This document shows, piece by piece, positions 25,413 to 37,147 of a DNA stretch of 64,000 nucleotides. Each line of letters opens with the position of its first letter. Positions within the stretch are counted from its first letter, which is position 1. The stretch comes from Salinisphaera sp. (GTDB taxonomy: Bacteria > Pseudomonadota > Gammaproteobacteria > Nevskiales > Salinisphaeraceae): contig JAQIBT010000165.1 of NCBI GenBank assembly GCA_027858915.1, positions 27,218 through 91,217 of the forward strand, in the 5' to 3' direction. The notes beneath the pieces are model-generated. The model ran no database searches. It saw only the letters and a program-made list of their open reading frames with translations, and was not told the DNA's origin. Made by a program: the position numbers and the translations under genes.

Positions 25413-28103
25413 ATGGCAACGATCACCATCGACGGCAATCAGTATGATGTCGACGACACCGAGAATCTGCTGGCAGTTGCTCTGTCGAAGGGCTATGACC
25501 TGCCCTATTTCTGCTGGCATCCAGAGTTGCACAGCGTAGGCGCCTGTCGCCAGTGCGCGGTCAAGCAGTACCGCAACGACGAAGACGAGAAGGGCATGAT
25601 TGTCATGGCCTGCATGACGCCCTGCTCCGACGGCGGCCGTTTCGAGATCGCAGACAAGGAAGCCGCCGAAATGCGCTCCCAGGTCATCGAATGGCTGATG
25701 ATCAATCATCCGCACGATTGCCCGGTGTGTGAAGAAGGCGGCGAGTGTCATCTGCAGGACATGACGCTGATGACCGGGCATACCCAACGGCGCTATCGCG
25801 GCCCGAAACGCACGCACCGGAATCAGGACCTGGGCCCGTTCATCTCGCACGAAATGAACCGCTGTATCGCCTGTTACCGCTGCGTGCGCTTTTACCGCGA
25901 CTATGCCGACGGCGATGACCTGCGCGCGCTTGGCTCACACAACAACGTCTATTTCGGCCGCGATTCGGACGGTGCACTTGATAACGAGTTCTCGGGCAAT
26001 CTGGTCGAGGTCTGCCCGACGGGTGTGTTCACAGACAAGACGCTGGGCGCCCACTACAACCGCAAATGGGATATGCAGAATGCGCCCGGCATCTGCACGC
26101 ATTGCTCGCTGGGCTGCAATACCAGCCCCGGTTCACGCCAGGGCATGCTCAAGCGTATCCAGAATCGCTTTCACGGCGAGATCAACCATTATTTTCTATG
26201 CGACCGCGGCCGTTTTGGCGCCGGTTTCGTCAACCGCGACGATCGTCCGCGTCAACCGCTGGTACGCAACGCAGACGGTATCCTCGAGCCGCGTGCAATG
26301 GACGTCATGCGCGACACCATGGAAAGCGTGTTCGCCGAGGCGAAAGGTGTGGTTGGCGTAGGTTCGCCGCGCGCCTCACTGGAAGACAACTACGCCCTGC
26401 GCCATCTGGTGGGTGCGAAGCAGTTCAGCAACGGCATGAGCGCGCCAGACGCCGCTGCCAGCCGGGCCGCGCTCGCGGTTCTTGAAAATCACAGCGGCCA
26501 GCTGGCTACGCTGCGCGAGATTGAAGAGTGCGACGCCGTGCTGATTCTCGGCGAGGATGTCACCCAGACCGCACCGCGCGTTGCCCTGTCGCTACGCCAG
26601 TCGGCGCGTAACAAACATCATGAAATGGCCGCTGCCAACAAGATCCCGAAATGGCATGCGCGCGCCGTTCGCGATATTGGGCAAACCCATAACAGCCCGA
26701 TCTTCTCGGCCACGACGCATGCGACGCGGCTGGACGATATCGTGGTCGAGCCCTACCGCGCCCGACCGAACGCAATCGCCGCACTCGGATTCGCCGTCGC
26801 CAATGCCTTGGACGCGACCGCACCGGCGGCGGTCGAACCGTTGGACCAGGACGCACAAGCGTTCGTCGACGCGATCGCCGCGACCCTCAAGGGAGCCAAA
26901 AAGCCGTTGATCATTGCCGGTACGAGCCTAGGTGATCCGTCGATCCTGGCCGCCGCCGGCAATGCGATGCGCGCCTTGCGCACGGCGAACAGCGAGGCCC
27001 GGCTGTTTGTCACCTTCAATGAAGCCAACAGTCTCGGCTTGGCGATGATGGAAGATCGCGACGTCGACACGGCCTTCGCTGCCATCGAGGACGGTACGGC
27101 CGATACGCTGGTCGTGATGCAGAACTGCCTGTACGAACGGGCGCCCAAGGCCCGCGTCGACGCGGCGATCAAAAAAGCGAAAAACGTGATCGTGATGGAT
27201 CACAGTCTCACGCGCACGGTCGGTGAAGCCGCAACGCACGTGTTGCCGGCCGGCAGCTTCGCCGAGGCCGATGGCACGCTGATCAACAACGAAGGCCGCG
27301 CACAGCGTTTCTTCCAGGTATTCATTCCGGATGCGCCGATGCAGGAAGGCTGGCGCTGGGCGCAGGATCTGGCCGAGGTGGCCGGCCACAAGCCCGACTG
27401 GATCGGCATGGATGACCTGATTGCGGCGATCGTGGCCGACATGCCGCAGTTCGCCGGCATCCAGGACGCAGCACCCAGCCAGAGCTTCCGCAAATTCGGC
27501 ATGCGTTTTCCGCGCAGTCCTCACCGATATTCGGGCCGCACGGCACTGTATGCCAACGTTGATGTGCGTGAACGACGCCCCGAAGTCGATCCCGACTCGG
27601 CGCTGTCTTATTCGATGGAAGGTTATCAGGGCGTCGCGACGCCGCCGGCGCTCATGTCGTATGCCTGGGCACCGGGCTGGGACTCCAACCAGGCCGCCAT
27701 CACCCGTTTTCAGGATGAGGTCGGCGGCCATCTGAAAGGCGGCGATCCTGGGGTACGAATCCTGCGGGTTGCCGCCGGGCATTCGGCGTTTGCCGACGCC
27801 ACGATCCATCCGGTCGCGGGCTGGCAGGCCGTACCGATACACGCTATCTTCGGCAGCGAATCGCAGTCAGCGCGCTCGGCAGCGATCGTCGAACGCATGC
27901 CAGCCGCCGAATACCGAGTGAACCCGGCGGCCGCGAAGAGCTTGAAGCTGACCGCCGGCGATACGCTCGAACTGGCGATCGACGGTGAAACCCACGCCTT
28001 CCCGATTGCTATCGATCCCAGCCTGCCCGATCAGACCGTTGGCGTGCCGGTCGGCATGCACGGGGTCTGCGGCCTGCGACTGCCTGTGGAAATCAAGCCA
28101 TGA
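25413..28103 (+). CDS. nuoG: NADH-quinone oxidoreductase subunit G
   Basis: This 896-residue iron-sulfur subunit has an N-terminal [2Fe-2S] domain ([17 protein letters not shown]), the His-ligated N5 segment ([16 protein letters not shown]), the N4 site ([15 protein letters not shown]), and the extra N7 motif CTHCSLGC found in E. coli-type NuoG. The rest is a molybdopterin-enzyme-like domain without a molybdenum site. Electrons pass from NuoF through it to NuoI. Its stop overlaps the nuoH start (ATGA). Confidence 0.95.
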   Translation: MATITIDGNQYDVDDTENLLAVALSKGYDLPYFCWHPELHSVGACRQCAVKQYRNDEDEKGMIVMACMTPCSDGGRFEIADKEAAEMRSQVIEWLMINHPHDCPVCEEGGECHLQDMTLMTGHTQRRYRGPKRTHRNQDLGPFISHEMNRCIACYRCVRFYRDYADGDDLRALGSHNNVYFGRDSDGALDNEFSGNLVEVCPTGVFTDKTLGAHYNRKWDMQNAPGICTHCSLGCNTSPGSRQGMLKRIQNRFHGEINHYFLCDRGRFGAGFVNRDDRPRQPLVRNADGILEPRAMDVMRDTMESVFAEAKGVVGVGSPRASLEDNYALRHLVGAKQFSNGMSAPDAAASRAALAVLENHSGQLATLREIEECDAVLILGEDVTQTAPRVALSLRQSARNKHHEMAAANKIPKWHARAVRDIGQTHNSPIFSATTHATRLDDIVVEPYRARPNAIAALGFAVANALDATAPAAVEPLDQDAQAFVDAIAATLKGAKKPLIIAGTSLGDPSILAAAGNAMRALRTANSEARLFVTFNEANSLGLAMMEDRDVDTAFAAIEDGTADTLVVMQNCLYERAPKARVDAAIKKAKNVIVMDHSLTRTVGEAATHVLPAGSFAEADGTLINNEGRAQRFFQVFIPDAPMQEGWRWAQDLAEVAGHKPDWIGMDDLIAAIVADMPQFAGIQDAAPSQSFRKFGMRFPRSPHRYSGRTALYANVDVRERRPEVDPDSALSYSMEGYQGVATPPALMSYAWAPGWDSNQAAITRFQDEVGGHLKGGDPGVRILRVAAGHSAFADATIHPVAGWQAVPIHAIFGSESQSARSAAIVERMPAAEYRVNPAAAKSLKLTAGDTLELAIDGETHAFPIAIDPSLPDQTVGVPVGMHGVCGLRLPVEIKP

Positions 28104-29080
28104 TCTTTGGTCTATCGGAACACGACATCATCTCGATCGGTCTCACGGCGATCAGAACCCTGGTCATTTTGCTCGGCAGCGTGCTCGTCGCGGCGATGAT
28201 GATCTGGGTGGAGCGGCGTTTACTCGGCCTGTGGCAGGATCGGTACGGTCCAAACCGCGTCGGGCCCTTCGGGCTGCTTCAGGTTGTGGCCGACATGATC
28301 AAGATCTTCTTCAAGGAAGACTGGATTCCACCGTTCGCCGACAAGGCAGTGTTCGTGGTGGCGCCGGCGATCATCATGCTCACCTCCATGCTCGCCTTCG
28401 CGGTCATTCCATTCACGCCCACCTGGACCGTCGTCAATCTGAACGTCGGCATCCTGTTCCTGCTGGCCATGAGTTCACTGGGCGTCTATTCGGTGATCTT
28501 TGCGGGCTGGGCCTCGGATAACAAGTACGCCCTGCTAGGCGCCATGCGAACGGCCGCACAGATGATCTCCTACGAGGTTTTCATGGGCCTGTCGCTGCTG
28601 GGCGTGGTGCTGCTGGCCGGCAGCTTCAATCTGGGCGTTATCGTCGAATCGCAGCGCGGCATGTGGAACGTGATTCCGCAGTTCCCGGCGTTTGTAATCT
28701 TTTTCCTGGCCGGCTGTGCGGAAATCCACCGGGCGCCGTTTGACCTGCCGGAAGCCGAGCAGGAACTCACCTCGGGTTACCACACCGAGTATTCGGGCAT
28801 GAAGTTCGGCATGTTCTTCGTCGGCGAATACCTCGGCATCGTGCTGATCTCCTGCCTGGTCACCACCCTGTTCTTCGGCGGCTGGCTCGGCCCGTGGCTG
28901 CCCGGCTTCGTGTGGTTCGCCCTGAAGGCCGGCTTCTTCATGTGTTTCTTCATCCTGTTGCGTGCTGCCACCGTGCGGCCACGCTATGACCAGCTCATGG
29001 CCTTTGGCTGGAAAGTGCTGCTGCCGATTGCGATCATCAACGTGGCAATTACCGGCGCTATTGTGGTGGCCCAGAGTTGA
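28100..29080 (+). CDS. nuoH: NADH-quinone oxidoreductase subunit H
   Basis: This 326-residue, eight-helix subunit forms the membrane side of the quinone channel. [21 protein letters not shown] is the conserved cytoplasmic loop, and [20 protein letters not shown] carries the conserved acidic cluster. It is homologous to the HyfC-like protein at 3505 but much closer to canonical NuoH. A 65-base gap separates it from nuoI. Confidence 0.95.
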   Translation: MIFGLSEHDIISIGLTAIRTLVILLGSVLVAAMMIWVERRLLGLWQDRYGPNRVGPFGLLQVVADMIKIFFKEDWIPPFADKAVFVVAPAIIMLTSMLAFAVIPFTPTWTVVNLNVGILFLLAMSSLGVYSVIFAGWASDNKYALLGAMRTAAQMISYEVFMGLSLLGVVLLAGSFNLGVIVESQRGMWNVIPQFPAFVIFFLAGCAEIHRAPFDLPEAEQELTSGYHTEYSGMKFGMFFVGEYLGIVLISCLVTTLFFGGWLGPWLPGFVWFALKAGFFMCFFILLRAATVRPRYDQLMAFGWKVLLPIAIINVAITGAIVVAQS

Positions 29081-29145
29081 TCAGCCTTTAACCGACAGTT
29101 GATCGCGGACATTCGATCCGGGACTGTGTTCTCCAAGAGCCGTTT

Positions 29146-29694
29146 ATGAAAAACGCTGCACAAAACGCTATTTCTGCCACCTCGGGCGTGCTGCGCACGC
29201 TCGGGATGACGTTCATGCACAGCTTTCGCAAGCGCGACACCATCATGTATCCCGAAGAGCAGCCGTATCTGCCGCCGCGCTATCGCGGCCGGATCGTGCT
29301 GACCCGCGATCCAGACGGGGCCGAGCGCTGTGTGGCCTGTAATCTGTGCTCGGTGGCCTGCCCGGTCGACTGCATCAGCGTGGTCAAGACCGAAGACGAA
29401 ACCGGTCGCTGGTATCCGGAGTCCTTTCGCATCAACTTTTCGCGCTGCATCTATTGCGGGTTCTGCGAGGAGGCCTGCCCGACCTATGCCATCCAGTTGA
29501 CTCCGGACTTCGAGATGGGCGAGTTCGATCGTCAGCAAATGGTTTACGAGAAGAGCGACCTGCTGATTTCTGGCGTAGGCAAGCGACCGGGCTACAACTT
29601 CTATCGCGTGGCCGGCATGGCCGTCGGCGGCAAGGACAAGGGGGCGGCCGAGAACGAGGCCGAACCTATCGATATCAAGACATTGCTGCCGTGA
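29146..29694 (+). CDS. nuoI: NADH-quinone oxidoreductase subunit I
   Basis: This 182-residue ferredoxin-like subunit carries clusters N6a and N6b: [15 protein letters not shown] and [15 protein letters not shown], eight cysteines in total. It hands electrons to NuoB. The N-terminal amphipathic segment before [15 protein letters not shown] attaches it to the membrane arm. The intact two-cluster layout contrasts with the single-cluster half-ferredoxin fused to the Ehr small subunit at 8428. Confidence 0.95.
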   Translation: MKNAAQNAISATSGVLRTLGMTFMHSFRKRDTIMYPEEQPYLPPRYRGRIVLTRDPDGAERCVACNLCSVACPVDCISVVKTEDETGRWYPESFRINFSRCIYCGFCEEACPTYAIQLTPDFEMGEFDRQQMVYEKSDLLISGVGKRPGYNFYRVAGMAVGGKDKGAAENEAEPIDIKTLLP

Positions 29695-29763
29695 TGCGTT
29701 GTCTGTCGTCTCGACACCCCCAGCGCTGTCTTTGCGCTGAACGCAGGCCCTAAGGGAACCGCT

Positions 29764-30321
29764 ATGGAATTCGCTTTCTTCATCGCTGGATTTATCGCAC
29801 TGGCCGCCACGCTGCGCGTCATCACCTGTGCGAATCCGGTTCACGCGTTGTTGTACCTGATCGTATCGCTACTGGCCGTCGCCATCGACTTCTATGCGTT
29901 GGGCGCGCCGTTCGCTGCCACGCTCGAAGTGGTTGTGTACGCAGGCGCGGTGATGGTGCTGTTCGTGTTCGTGGTGATGATGCTCAACCTGAACGCCGAA
30001 ACCGTGGCCCGCGAGCGCCACTGGTTACGGCCGGCATTGTGGACCGGCCCTGCAATCATGGCAGGGGTTCTGCTCTTTGCCATGCTGGGCGCACTGATCG
30101 ACGGCCATAGCATCGGCGTAGTCGACGGGCAGGTACTATCGGCAAACTCCGTCGGCAAACAACTGTTCGGGCCGTACGTTCTGGTAGTCGAGCTGTCTGC
30201 GTTCCTGTTACTCGCGGCGCTGGTCGTGGCCGCACACTTAGGCCGTGAAGACGACGATGTGGAAGACAAAGATACGGCGCGTCGCGAACGCGGCGTATCC
30301 AAGGCAGGAGAACAACGATAA
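29764..30321 (+). CDS. nuoJ: NADH-quinone oxidoreductase subunit J
   Basis: This 185-residue membrane protein has five helices and a charged C-terminal tail. [21 protein letters not shown] is the conserved third helix with its pi-bulge Tyr-Ala-Gly, essential for coupling. It shares its last base with the nuoK start region, as is usual in this operon. A 69-base gap precedes it. Confidence 0.93.
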   Translation: MEFAFFIAGFIALAATLRVITCANPVHALLYLIVSLLAVAIDFYALGAPFAATLEVVVYAGAVMVLFVFVVMMLNLNAETVARERHWLRPALWTGPAIMAGVLLFAMLGALIDGHSIGVVDGQVLSANSVGKQLFGPYVLVVELSAFLLLAALVVAAHLGREDDDVEDKDTARRERGVSKAGEQR

Positions 30322-30629
30322 TGAACGGACTCCCGATCGAATACGGCATGGGGCTGGCCGCCTTGTTGTTCATCATGGGCCTGACCGGCCTCGTGGTGCG
30401 TCGAAATACGCTGTTCATCCTCATGTGTCTCGAGATCATGCTCAATTCAACGGGCCTGGCTTTCATCGTGGCCGGCCAGCATTGGCACCAGGCGGACGGG
30501 CAGTCGATGTTCATCCTGATTATCGGCCTGGCCGCTGCCGAAGCCAGCATCGGCCTCGGGCTGCTGCTGCAGCTCTACAAACGTTTCAAGACAATCGACA
30601 TTGACGCAGCCAGCGAGATGCACGGATGA
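30321..30629 (+). CDS. nuoK: NADH-quinone oxidoreductase subunit K
   Basis: This 102-residue, three-helix subunit has [18 protein letters not shown], with the conserved membrane Glu, and [18 protein letters not shown], with the second Glu. Both are part of the central proton path. It overlaps nuoL by four bases. Confidence 0.94.
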   Translation: MNGLPIEYGMGLAALLFIMGLTGLVVRRNTLFILMCLEIMLNSTGLAFIVAGQHWHQADGQSMFILIIGLAAAEASIGLGLLLQLYKRFKTIDIDAASEMHG

Positions 30630-32479
30630 GCCTGCTTGCCCTGACCATCGTATTTCCGCTGCTCGGCGCCATCACGCTGAGCCTGTTCCCGCGCATGAAC
30701 GACGGGTTGGCAGCCACTATCGGCGCTGCCTCGGTCGGCCTGGCGGCGCTCACGACGGCGATCGTCATGATCTTCTGGGGAACCGCCGGCGGCTATCCTT
30801 ATATCCAGACGCTCTGGCAGTGGGTCTCGGTCGGCGATTTCCAGATGAATTTCGCGCTGTATCTGGACGGCCTGTCAATCACCATGATGGGCGTGGTCAC
30901 GGGCGTGGGCTTCCTGATCCACCTGTTCGCCACCTGGTACATGAAGCATGACCTGGAAGGCGACCGCGGGATGGCGCGCTTCTTTGCGTACATGAACCTG
31001 TTCATCGTCGCCATGCTGTTGCTGGTGCTTGGCGACAACCTCTTGCTGTTGTACCTGGGTTGGGAGGGTGTCGGCCTGTGCAGCTATCTGCTGATTGGCT
31101 TCTACTACAAGTCCGAGGCGAATGCCTGGTGTGCCTACAAGGCCTTCATCGTCACCCGTATTGGTGACGTGTTCCTGGCGATCGGCATGTTCATGCTGTT
31201 CGCCACGTTTGGCACGCTGAATATCCAGACCCTGCTGCATCAGGCGCCACAGGTCTGGGAACAAGGTGGCACGATGGTCAACGTGACCGCGCTGATGCTA
31301 CTGCTGGGTGCCTGCGGCAAGTCCGCACAGCTGCCGCTGCAGACCTGGCTGGCCGATGCCATGGCCGGCCCGACGCCGGTCTCTGCCTTGATCCACGCCG
31401 CCACCATGGTCACCGCGGGCGTGTATCTGATCGCCCGCACCCACGGCATCTTCGAGCTGGCCCCGGTCATCCTGGAACTGGTGGGCGTGATCGGCGGCCT
31501 GACGCTGCTGATCGCCGGCTGCGCGGCCCTGGCACAGACCGATATCAAGCGCGTCATCGCCTATTCCACCATGAGTCAGATCGGCTATATGTTTTTGGCG
31601 CTCGGCGTCGGCGCCTGGCATGCCGCGATATTCCATCTGATGATCCACGCCTTCTTCAAGTCACTGCTGTTCCTGACCTCGGGATCGGTGATCATCGCCT
31701 GTCATCACGAACAGAACATCTTCAAGATGGGTGGCCTGCGCAAGACGCTGCCGCTGGACTACTGGATGATGGTTATCGGCGGCTCGGCTCTATCTGCCCT
31801 GCCAATTGTGACCGCCGGCTTCTACTCCAAGGATGCGATCCTGTGGGATGCCGTTGCCAACGGCCACGGGTTGCTCTGGCTGTTCGGCCTGGTGGGTGCG
31901 TTCATTACGGCGGTCTACACGTTCCGCATGATCTTCATCGTCTTCCACGGCGAGGAAAAGATCCATGCGCATGCAGGCAGCGGACTCTCCCATCATCTGC
32001 CATTGATCGTGCTCGCTGTGCTGTCGACCTTCGTAGGCGCGCTCATTGTCCAGCCGCTGGGTGGCGTGTTGCCCTCGGGTGCAGTGGAAGGCCATCACTG
32101 GGTCGAGCTTTTCTTTGAAGTGATCTCCAGCGTCGTGGCGCTGGTCGGCCTGGGCGTTGCAGCCGCGCTTTTCCTAGGCAAGCGGGAGATGATGCGCAAC
32201 GTGGTCGACACGCCTGTGGGTGGCGGCACCTGGACGTTCTTCCACAACGCATTGGGCTTCGACTGGCTCTACGACAAGACGCTTGTACAACCCTATCTGT
32301 TTGTAGCAAGTCTGCATCGGGTCGATTGGATCAATTCCCTGATCAATCTGCTACCGACTGCAGCATCCGGTTCCAACGCTGCACTTGTGACCACCCAGAG
32401 CGGCCGGTTGCGCTGGTACGCCGCGACCGTCTTCGGCGGCGCCGCGGCGTTTCTCGTCGCACTGATGTTGTTCGGATAA
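30626..32479 (+). CDS. nuoL: NADH-quinone oxidoreductase subunit L
   Basis: This 617-residue antiporter-like subunit has the channel motifs [18 protein letters not shown] (key Glu) and [17 protein letters not shown] followed by [16 protein letters not shown] (key Lys and His). A long C-terminal lateral helix braces the membrane arm. It is the canonical relative of the HyfB-like protein at 9167, whose channel motif is altered. Confidence 0.95.
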   Translation: MSLLALTIVFPLLGAITLSLFPRMNDGLAATIGAASVGLAALTTAIVMIFWGTAGGYPYIQTLWQWVSVGDFQMNFALYLDGLSITMMGVVTGVGFLIHLFATWYMKHDLEGDRGMARFFAYMNLFIVAMLLLVLGDNLLLLYLGWEGVGLCSYLLIGFYYKSEANAWCAYKAFIVTRIGDVFLAIGMFMLFATFGTLNIQTLLHQAPQVWEQGGTMVNVTALMLLLGACGKSAQLPLQTWLADAMAGPTPVSALIHAATMVTAGVYLIARTHGIFELAPVILELVGVIGGLTLLIAGCAALAQTDIKRVIAYSTMSQIGYMFLALGVGAWHAAIFHLMIHAFFKSLLFLTSGSVIIACHHEQNIFKMGGLRKTLPLDYWMMVIGGSALSALPIVTAGFYSKDAILWDAVANGHGLLWLFGLVGAFITAVYTFRMIFIVFHGEEKIHAHAGSGLSHHLPLIVLAVLSTFVGALIVQPLGGVLPSGAVEGHHWVELFFEVISSVVALVGLGVAAALFLGKREMMRNVVDTPVGGGTWTFFHNALGFDWLYDKTLVQPYLFVASLHRVDWINSLINLLPTAASGSNAALVTTQSGRLRWYAATVFGGAAAFLVALMLFG

Positions 32480-32495
32480 CGACCAAGGACCTCCA

Positions 32496-34043
32496 ATGAT
32501 CCTTTGCTGGATACTTTTTATCCCATTTGTTGGCGGACTGCTGTGCTGGCAGATTGAGCGCGGTCGTGCCCCGGGCTCTCCGCCAAGTACGCTGCCGCGC
32601 TGGATTGCGCTGATCAGCATGCTGCTGATCCTGGTCCTGTCGCTCTGGCTTTGGTTTGTCGGCAACTTCACGCTCACCGGCGGGTCGGTCGGCGCCGCGC
32701 CGAGCTGGACCCGTGAGATACAGCTGCCGTGGATTCCGCGCTTTGGCATCTCGTTCCATCTGGCGCTGGATGGCCTGTCGCTGGTCATGCTGCTGTTGAC
32801 CAGTTTCCTCGGCGTGCTTGCGGTGCTGTGTTCGTGGAAGGAGATCACCAACCGGGTCGGCTTCTTTCATCTGAACCTGTTGTGGATCATCGGCGGCGTG
32901 GTGGGTGTGTTCCTGTCGGTCGATCTTTTCCTGTTCTTCTTCTTCTGGGAAATGATGCTGGTGCCGATGTACTTTTTGATCGCGCTGTGGGGACACAGCG
33001 GATCGAAAGGCCAGACGCGCGTCCAGACCGCCATCAAGTTCTTCATCTACACGCAGGGCAGCGGCCTGCTGATGCTTGTGTCGATTCTGGGGTTGGTGTT
33101 TGTCCACTACAGCCAGACAGGCGTGTTCACCTTCGATTACATAGCCTTGAAGGAAACACCGCTCGCTGGGCCGGTGGCTTTCATACTGATGCTCGGTTTT
33201 TTCATTGCCTTTGCGGTCAAGCTGCCAGCGGTGCCGTTGCATGGCTGGCTGCCAGATGCTCATGCCCAGGCGCCGACGGCCGGCTCGGTCGACCTCGCCG
33301 GTATTCTTCTGAAGACCGCTGCCTACGGCATGCTGCGCTTTGCGATTCCGCTATTTCCACACGCCTCGGCTGAGTGGGCTCCGTATGCCATGGTACTCGG
33401 GCTGATCGGCATCTACTACGGCGCGATCCTGGCCTTCGCGCAGACCGATATGAAGCGGCTGATCGCCTGCTCCAGTATCTCGCATATGGGCTTCATACTC
33501 ATCGGCATCTATTCTGGTTCGACGCTAGCGCTGCAGGGCGTAGTGGTGCTGATGGTCGCGCATGCGTTCTCCTCCGCCGGACTGTTCATCATCTCTGGCC
33601 AGCTCTACGAGCGCCTGCGTACCCGCAACATGATGGAAATGGGCGGCCTGTTCGGACGCATAGGCGCCCTGCCCGGCTTTGCGCTGGTATTCGTTGTGGC
33701 GTCGCTGGGCATGCCAGCCACCGGTAACTTCATCGGCGAATTCCTGATTCTCTTTGGTGCGTTCCCGGTGGTCCCATGGGTGATCGTCATTGCCTGCGGT
33801 GGCCTGGTACTGGCTGCGATCTACTCGCTGATACTCATGCACCGGGTGTACTGGGGCGAACCGTCTTCCGAGGCGTCGCTGGGCGGGCTGGATACGCGTG
33901 AATACTCCATGCTGATGCTGCTGGTCGTCCTTACGCTCATAGTCGGCCTGTTTCCAGAAACCGTACTCAGCGTGACGCAATCCGCCATGATCGAAGTTAC
34001 TCACTGGTTCGCCGCGGCCAGTTCCTCGTTGCCGACCTCGTAA
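32496..34043 (+). CDS. nuoM: NADH-quinone oxidoreductase subunit M
   Basis: This 515-residue antiporter-like subunit has FFFFWEMMLVPMYFLIALWG with its membrane Glu, FAVKLPAVPLHGWLPDAHAQ followed by APTAGSVDLAGIL, and AQTDMKRLIACSSISHMG. All are typical of NuoM. It lies 16 bases after nuoL and 10 bases before nuoN. Confidence 0.95.
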   Translation: MILCWILFIPFVGGLLCWQIERGRAPGSPPSTLPRWIALISMLLILVLSLWLWFVGNFTLTGGSVGAAPSWTREIQLPWIPRFGISFHLALDGLSLVMLLLTSFLGVLAVLCSWKEITNRVGFFHLNLLWIIGGVVGVFLSVDLFLFFFFWEMMLVPMYFLIALWGHSGSKGQTRVQTAIKFFIYTQGSGLLMLVSILGLVFVHYSQTGVFTFDYIALKETPLAGPVAFILMLGFFIAFAVKLPAVPLHGWLPDAHAQAPTAGSVDLAGILLKTAAYGMLRFAIPLFPHASAEWAPYAMVLGLIGIYYGAILAFAQTDMKRLIACSSISHMGFILIGIYSGSTLALQGVVVLMVAHAFSSAGLFIISGQLYERLRTRNMMEMGGLFGRIGALPGFALVFVVASLGMPATGNFIGEFLILFGAFPVVPWVIVIACGGLVLAAIYSLILMHRVYWGEPSSEASLGGLDTREYSMLMLLVVLTLIVGLFPETVLSVTQSAMIEVTHWFAAASSSLPTS

Positions 34044-34053
34044 GCGAGCTGCC

Positions 34054-35511
34054 ATGACCGACTTTTCATCTCAATTCGTCGCCATCCTGCCGGCGCTACT
34101 GATCGCGGCAACCATCGTCGCCGTGGTGCTGGCCACGGCGTACCAGCGGCATCATTTCCGAGTCGCCACGTTGACCGTGCTTGGCCTGAACGCCGCACTG
34201 CTGTCGTTGCTGGCGGCGCTGACGGTCACCCCGATCGAAGTCACGCCGCTGTTCGTGATCGATGGCTATTCGGTGCTGTTCACGGCGATCATCCTGGTCG
34301 CCGCATTGGCCTGCTCGACGCTGGCCTATGCGTATCTCTCGACTCTGCCGGACCGACGCGAGGAGTACTATATTCTGCTGCTGAGCTCTACGCTTGGCGG
34401 TATCGCGCTGGTATCCAGCCAGCATATGGCGTCTTTGTTCATCGGCTTTGAACTGCTGTCGGTACCCCTGTACGGCATGATCGCTTATGCCTATCGCGAC
34501 CATATCTCGCTGGAAGGCGGGCTGAAGTACATGGTGCTCTCCGGCATGGCCTCGTCTTTCCTGCTATTCGGCATGGCGTTGTTGTACGCGGCCTCCGGAA
34601 CGCTCAGCTTTGCTGGCTTGCTGGATCCCATGGCTGGCGACGGGGCGCTGCACAACTGGCTGCTCGTCGGCGTCGGCATGATGGTCGTGGGCCTCGGCTT
34701 CAAGCTGTCCCTCGTCCCTTTTCACCTCTGGACTCCAGACGTCTACGAAGGCGCACCCGGCCCGGTATCGGCGTTCCTGGCCACCGTCAGCAAAGTCGCC
34801 GTGTTCGGCGTGTTGATGCGCTTCTTCGTCGTGGCGCCGTCTACCGACGACCACTTGCTGATGATTCTGATCGGCGTGATTGCTTTTGCCTCAATGCTGA
34901 TTGGCAACCTGCTCGCGCTGCGTCAGAACAACATCAAGCGTCTGCTCGGGTATTCCTCTATTGCTCATCTCGGCTATCTGCTGACAGCCGTAGTGGCCGG
35001 TGGCGCACTGGGAGTGGAAACCGCCGGCGTTTATCTGGTGACTTATGTCGCCACCACGCTCGGCGCCTTTGGGGTGGTTACGCTCGTGTCCTCTCCCTAC
35101 AGCGGTACGGACGCCGGTAGCCTGGACCACTATCGCGGACTGTTCTGGCGGCGGCCATATCTTGCTGCCGTGCTGACTGTGATGATGCTGTCACTGGCCG
35201 GAATTCCGCTGACCATCGGCTTCATCGGCAAATTCTATGCGATCGCCGTTGCGGTGCAGTCCGGTCTCTGGTGGCTGGTTGGCTCGCTGGTCGTCGGCAG
35301 CACTATCGGCCTGTACTATTATCTGCGTGTCATGGTCATGTTGTATCTGGAGGCGCCGGAAAAAGGGCCGCGCGACGCCATATCCGCCTGGGGACGCCAG
35401 TCGGGCGGTATCATGGTGATCCTGCTGGCCATCGCGGTCATTGCTCTTGGCATATTCCCGCAGCCACTGATTTCGCTGGTGGATGCAGCCGTGTTTACCG
35501 GCGGCGGGTAG
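34054..35511 (+). CDS. nuoN: NADH-quinone oxidoreductase subunit N
   Basis: This 485-residue antiporter-like subunit closes the operon. FIGFELLSVPLYGMIAY carries the membrane Glu, LKYMVLSGMASSFLLFG the Lys, and FKLSLVPFHLWTPDVYEGAP is the NuoN version of the channel motif. RQNNIKRLLGYSSIAHLGYL follows. No clear terminator was found in the 190 bases before the converging transglycosylase gene. Confidence 0.95.
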   Translation: MTDFSSQFVAILPALLIAATIVAVVLATAYQRHHFRVATLTVLGLNAALLSLLAALTVTPIEVTPLFVIDGYSVLFTAIILVAALACSTLAYAYLSTLPDRREEYYILLLSSTLGGIALVSSQHMASLFIGFELLSVPLYGMIAYAYRDHISLEGGLKYMVLSGMASSFLLFGMALLYAASGTLSFAGLLDPMAGDGALHNWLLVGVGMMVVGLGFKLSLVPFHLWTPDVYEGAPGPVSAFLATVSKVAVFGVLMRFFVVAPSTDDHLLMILIGVIAFASMLIGNLLALRQNNIKRLLGYSSIAHLGYLLTAVVAGGALGVETAGVYLVTYVATTLGAFGVVTLVSSPYSGTDAGSLDHYRGLFWRRPYLAAVLTVMMLSLAGIPLTIGFIGKFYAIAVAVQSGLWWLVGSLVVGSTIGLYYYLRVMVMLYLEAPEKGPRDAISAWGRQSGGIMVILLAIAVIALGIFPQPLISLVDAAVFTGGG

Positions 35512-35701
35512 CACACGCCGTTGGCACCTTCCGCTCGATATAGCATCTCGAGCCGACTGTCCGCGCCATGGCTTTGGCACCAGCTGCTCACGCGAGACAG
35601 AGCGGCCGTCACAGGCACTTGTCAGATCCGTGGGGCCAGAGACCGCACCACATCACGCTACCAAGGCCTGTCCCTATTGCATAGGGCATTCGGCCGGGCC
35701 G

Positions 35702-37042
35702 TTAAAGCGACGCGTTGATCTTCTGCAGCAGTGCTTCGGTCGGATACCCGTCGGCCACCTGCCCCTGAGCGCGCTGGAAGGCGCGAATGCCGGCGCGCGT
35801 ATTGGGGCCCACTATTCCATCAGGCGTTCCACTCCCATACCCAAGCGCCTTCAACCCGGCCTGCAGTTGGCGTATCTGACTATTGGACAGATTGGCCAGC
35901 TGACGAGGCCACGGCTTTTGTACACCCGGATTCCCGGCCAGACGATCAGACAGCAGTCCGACCGCCAGCGCGTAGCTGGTCGCGTTGTTGTAGCGCAGAA
36001 TCGTGCGAAAATTCGGCCCCACAATGAACGCCGGGCCCCTGGCGCCGGCAGGCGCAAGGATGCCGGCAGCGCTGAACTCCGGCATACCACGAGAATCGAT
36101 CGGCTTCACACCGATAGCCCGCCAGGCCGCGGTCGACCGACGCGGACTGCCGTCTGCCTGGGTATAGTCAAACCCGGCCGGCAGGATGACTTCGCGCCCC
36201 CAAGGATGGCCGCTGTCCCAACCGTTCTTCGACAGATAGTTGGCGGTCGAGGCCACCACATCCGGAATCGAGCCCCAGATATCGCGCTTGCCGTCACCGT
36301 CGCCGTCCACCGCATAGGCTAGAAAGCTGGTGGGTAGGAACTGCGTATGACCCATGGCACCGGCCCAGGATCCACGCATGTCGTCACGGCTGATATCGCC
36401 ATCGGCAAGGATCTTCATCGCCGCGTATAGCTGGCGCTCAGCAAAGGTTTCTCGACGGCCGTCGTAGCCGAGCGTGGCGAGTGCGTCGATCGTCTCGTAA
36501 CGACCGAAATTACTGCCATAGTTACTCTCCATGCCCCAGATTGCCGTGATGACGTAACGCGATACGCCATAGTGCGTCTGGACCCGCCGAGCTAGCGCGT
36601 CGTATTGCGAGAGCTTGTCGCGACCATGGCGAACCCGCGAGGCCGAAACTGCCGTGTCCAGATAATCCCAGATCGCTCGACTGAATTCGGGCTGGCGATT
36701 ATCGAGACTGATGACATGCGGCAGGAAATGGGCGTCGCCGAACGCCGCGTCCAGCGCCTGATCCGACACGCCTTTGGCCCCGGCACGTTGGCGAAACGCA
36801 GCCACCCAGGCAGAAAAACCAGCAGCTGTGCGGCCGTTGATATCGACGGTAGTATTGTCTGTATCTGGCCTGCCCGTCGGTCCTGATTGGCCTGGTCGGC
36901 CAATTGCCGCTGGTTCCGGCGACGATAGATTGGATGGTCCGGCCACGGCAGGCGCCGTATTGGCTGTAGCCGGCGGATGCGAGGCACAAGCCGAGGCGAG
37001 CACAGCCACAGGCAGGAGGACGGACAAACATTTCTTTTGCAT
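35702..37042 (-). CDS. Lytic murein transglycosylase, MltB family, with peptidoglycan-binding domain
   Basis: This 446-residue lipoprotein has a signal peptide ending in the lipobox LASAC (Cys19), a Pro/Thr-rich linker, a catalytic domain (about 75-375) and a C-terminal peptidoglycan-binding domain (about 385-446; LQAGLKALGYGSGTPDG). The likely catalytic Glu172 is in WGMESNYG. GSWAGAMGHTQFLPTSF and DGDGDGKRDIW are family signatures. It should cleave peptidoglycan glycan strands to anhydro-muropeptides at the outer membrane's inner face. The domain order matches the MltB group that carries an added binding domain. Confidence 0.9.
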   Translation of the reverse strand: MQKKCLSVLLPVAVLASACASHPPATANTAPAVAGPSNLSSPEPAAIGRPGQSGPTGRPDTDNTTVDINGRTAAGFSAWVAAFRQRAGAKGVSDQALDAAFGDAHFLPHVISLDNRQPEFSRAIWDYLDTAVSASRVRHGRDKLSQYDALARRVQTHYGVSRYVITAIWGMESNYGSNFGRYETIDALATLGYDGRRETFAERQLYAAMKILADGDISRDDMRGSWAGAMGHTQFLPTSFLAYAVDGDGDGKRDIWGSIPDVVASTANYLSKNGWDSGHPWGREVILPAGFDYTQADGSPRRSTAAWRAIGVKPIDSRGMPEFSAAGILAPAGARGPAFIVGPNFRTILRYNNATSYALAVGLLSDRLAGNPGVQKPWPRQLANLSNSQIRQLQAGLKALGYGSGTPDGIVGPNTRAGIRAFQRAQGQVADGYPTEALLQKINASL

Positions 37043-37147
37043 GCGCCGAGTCTACGGGCAATCCCTGGCATGGGCCAGAGCCCCAAAACCCGTGGCTTTG
37101 AAACGCACGGGACGGCGTGGTGATCGCGCCTTTTCGCAGCAGCCGGG

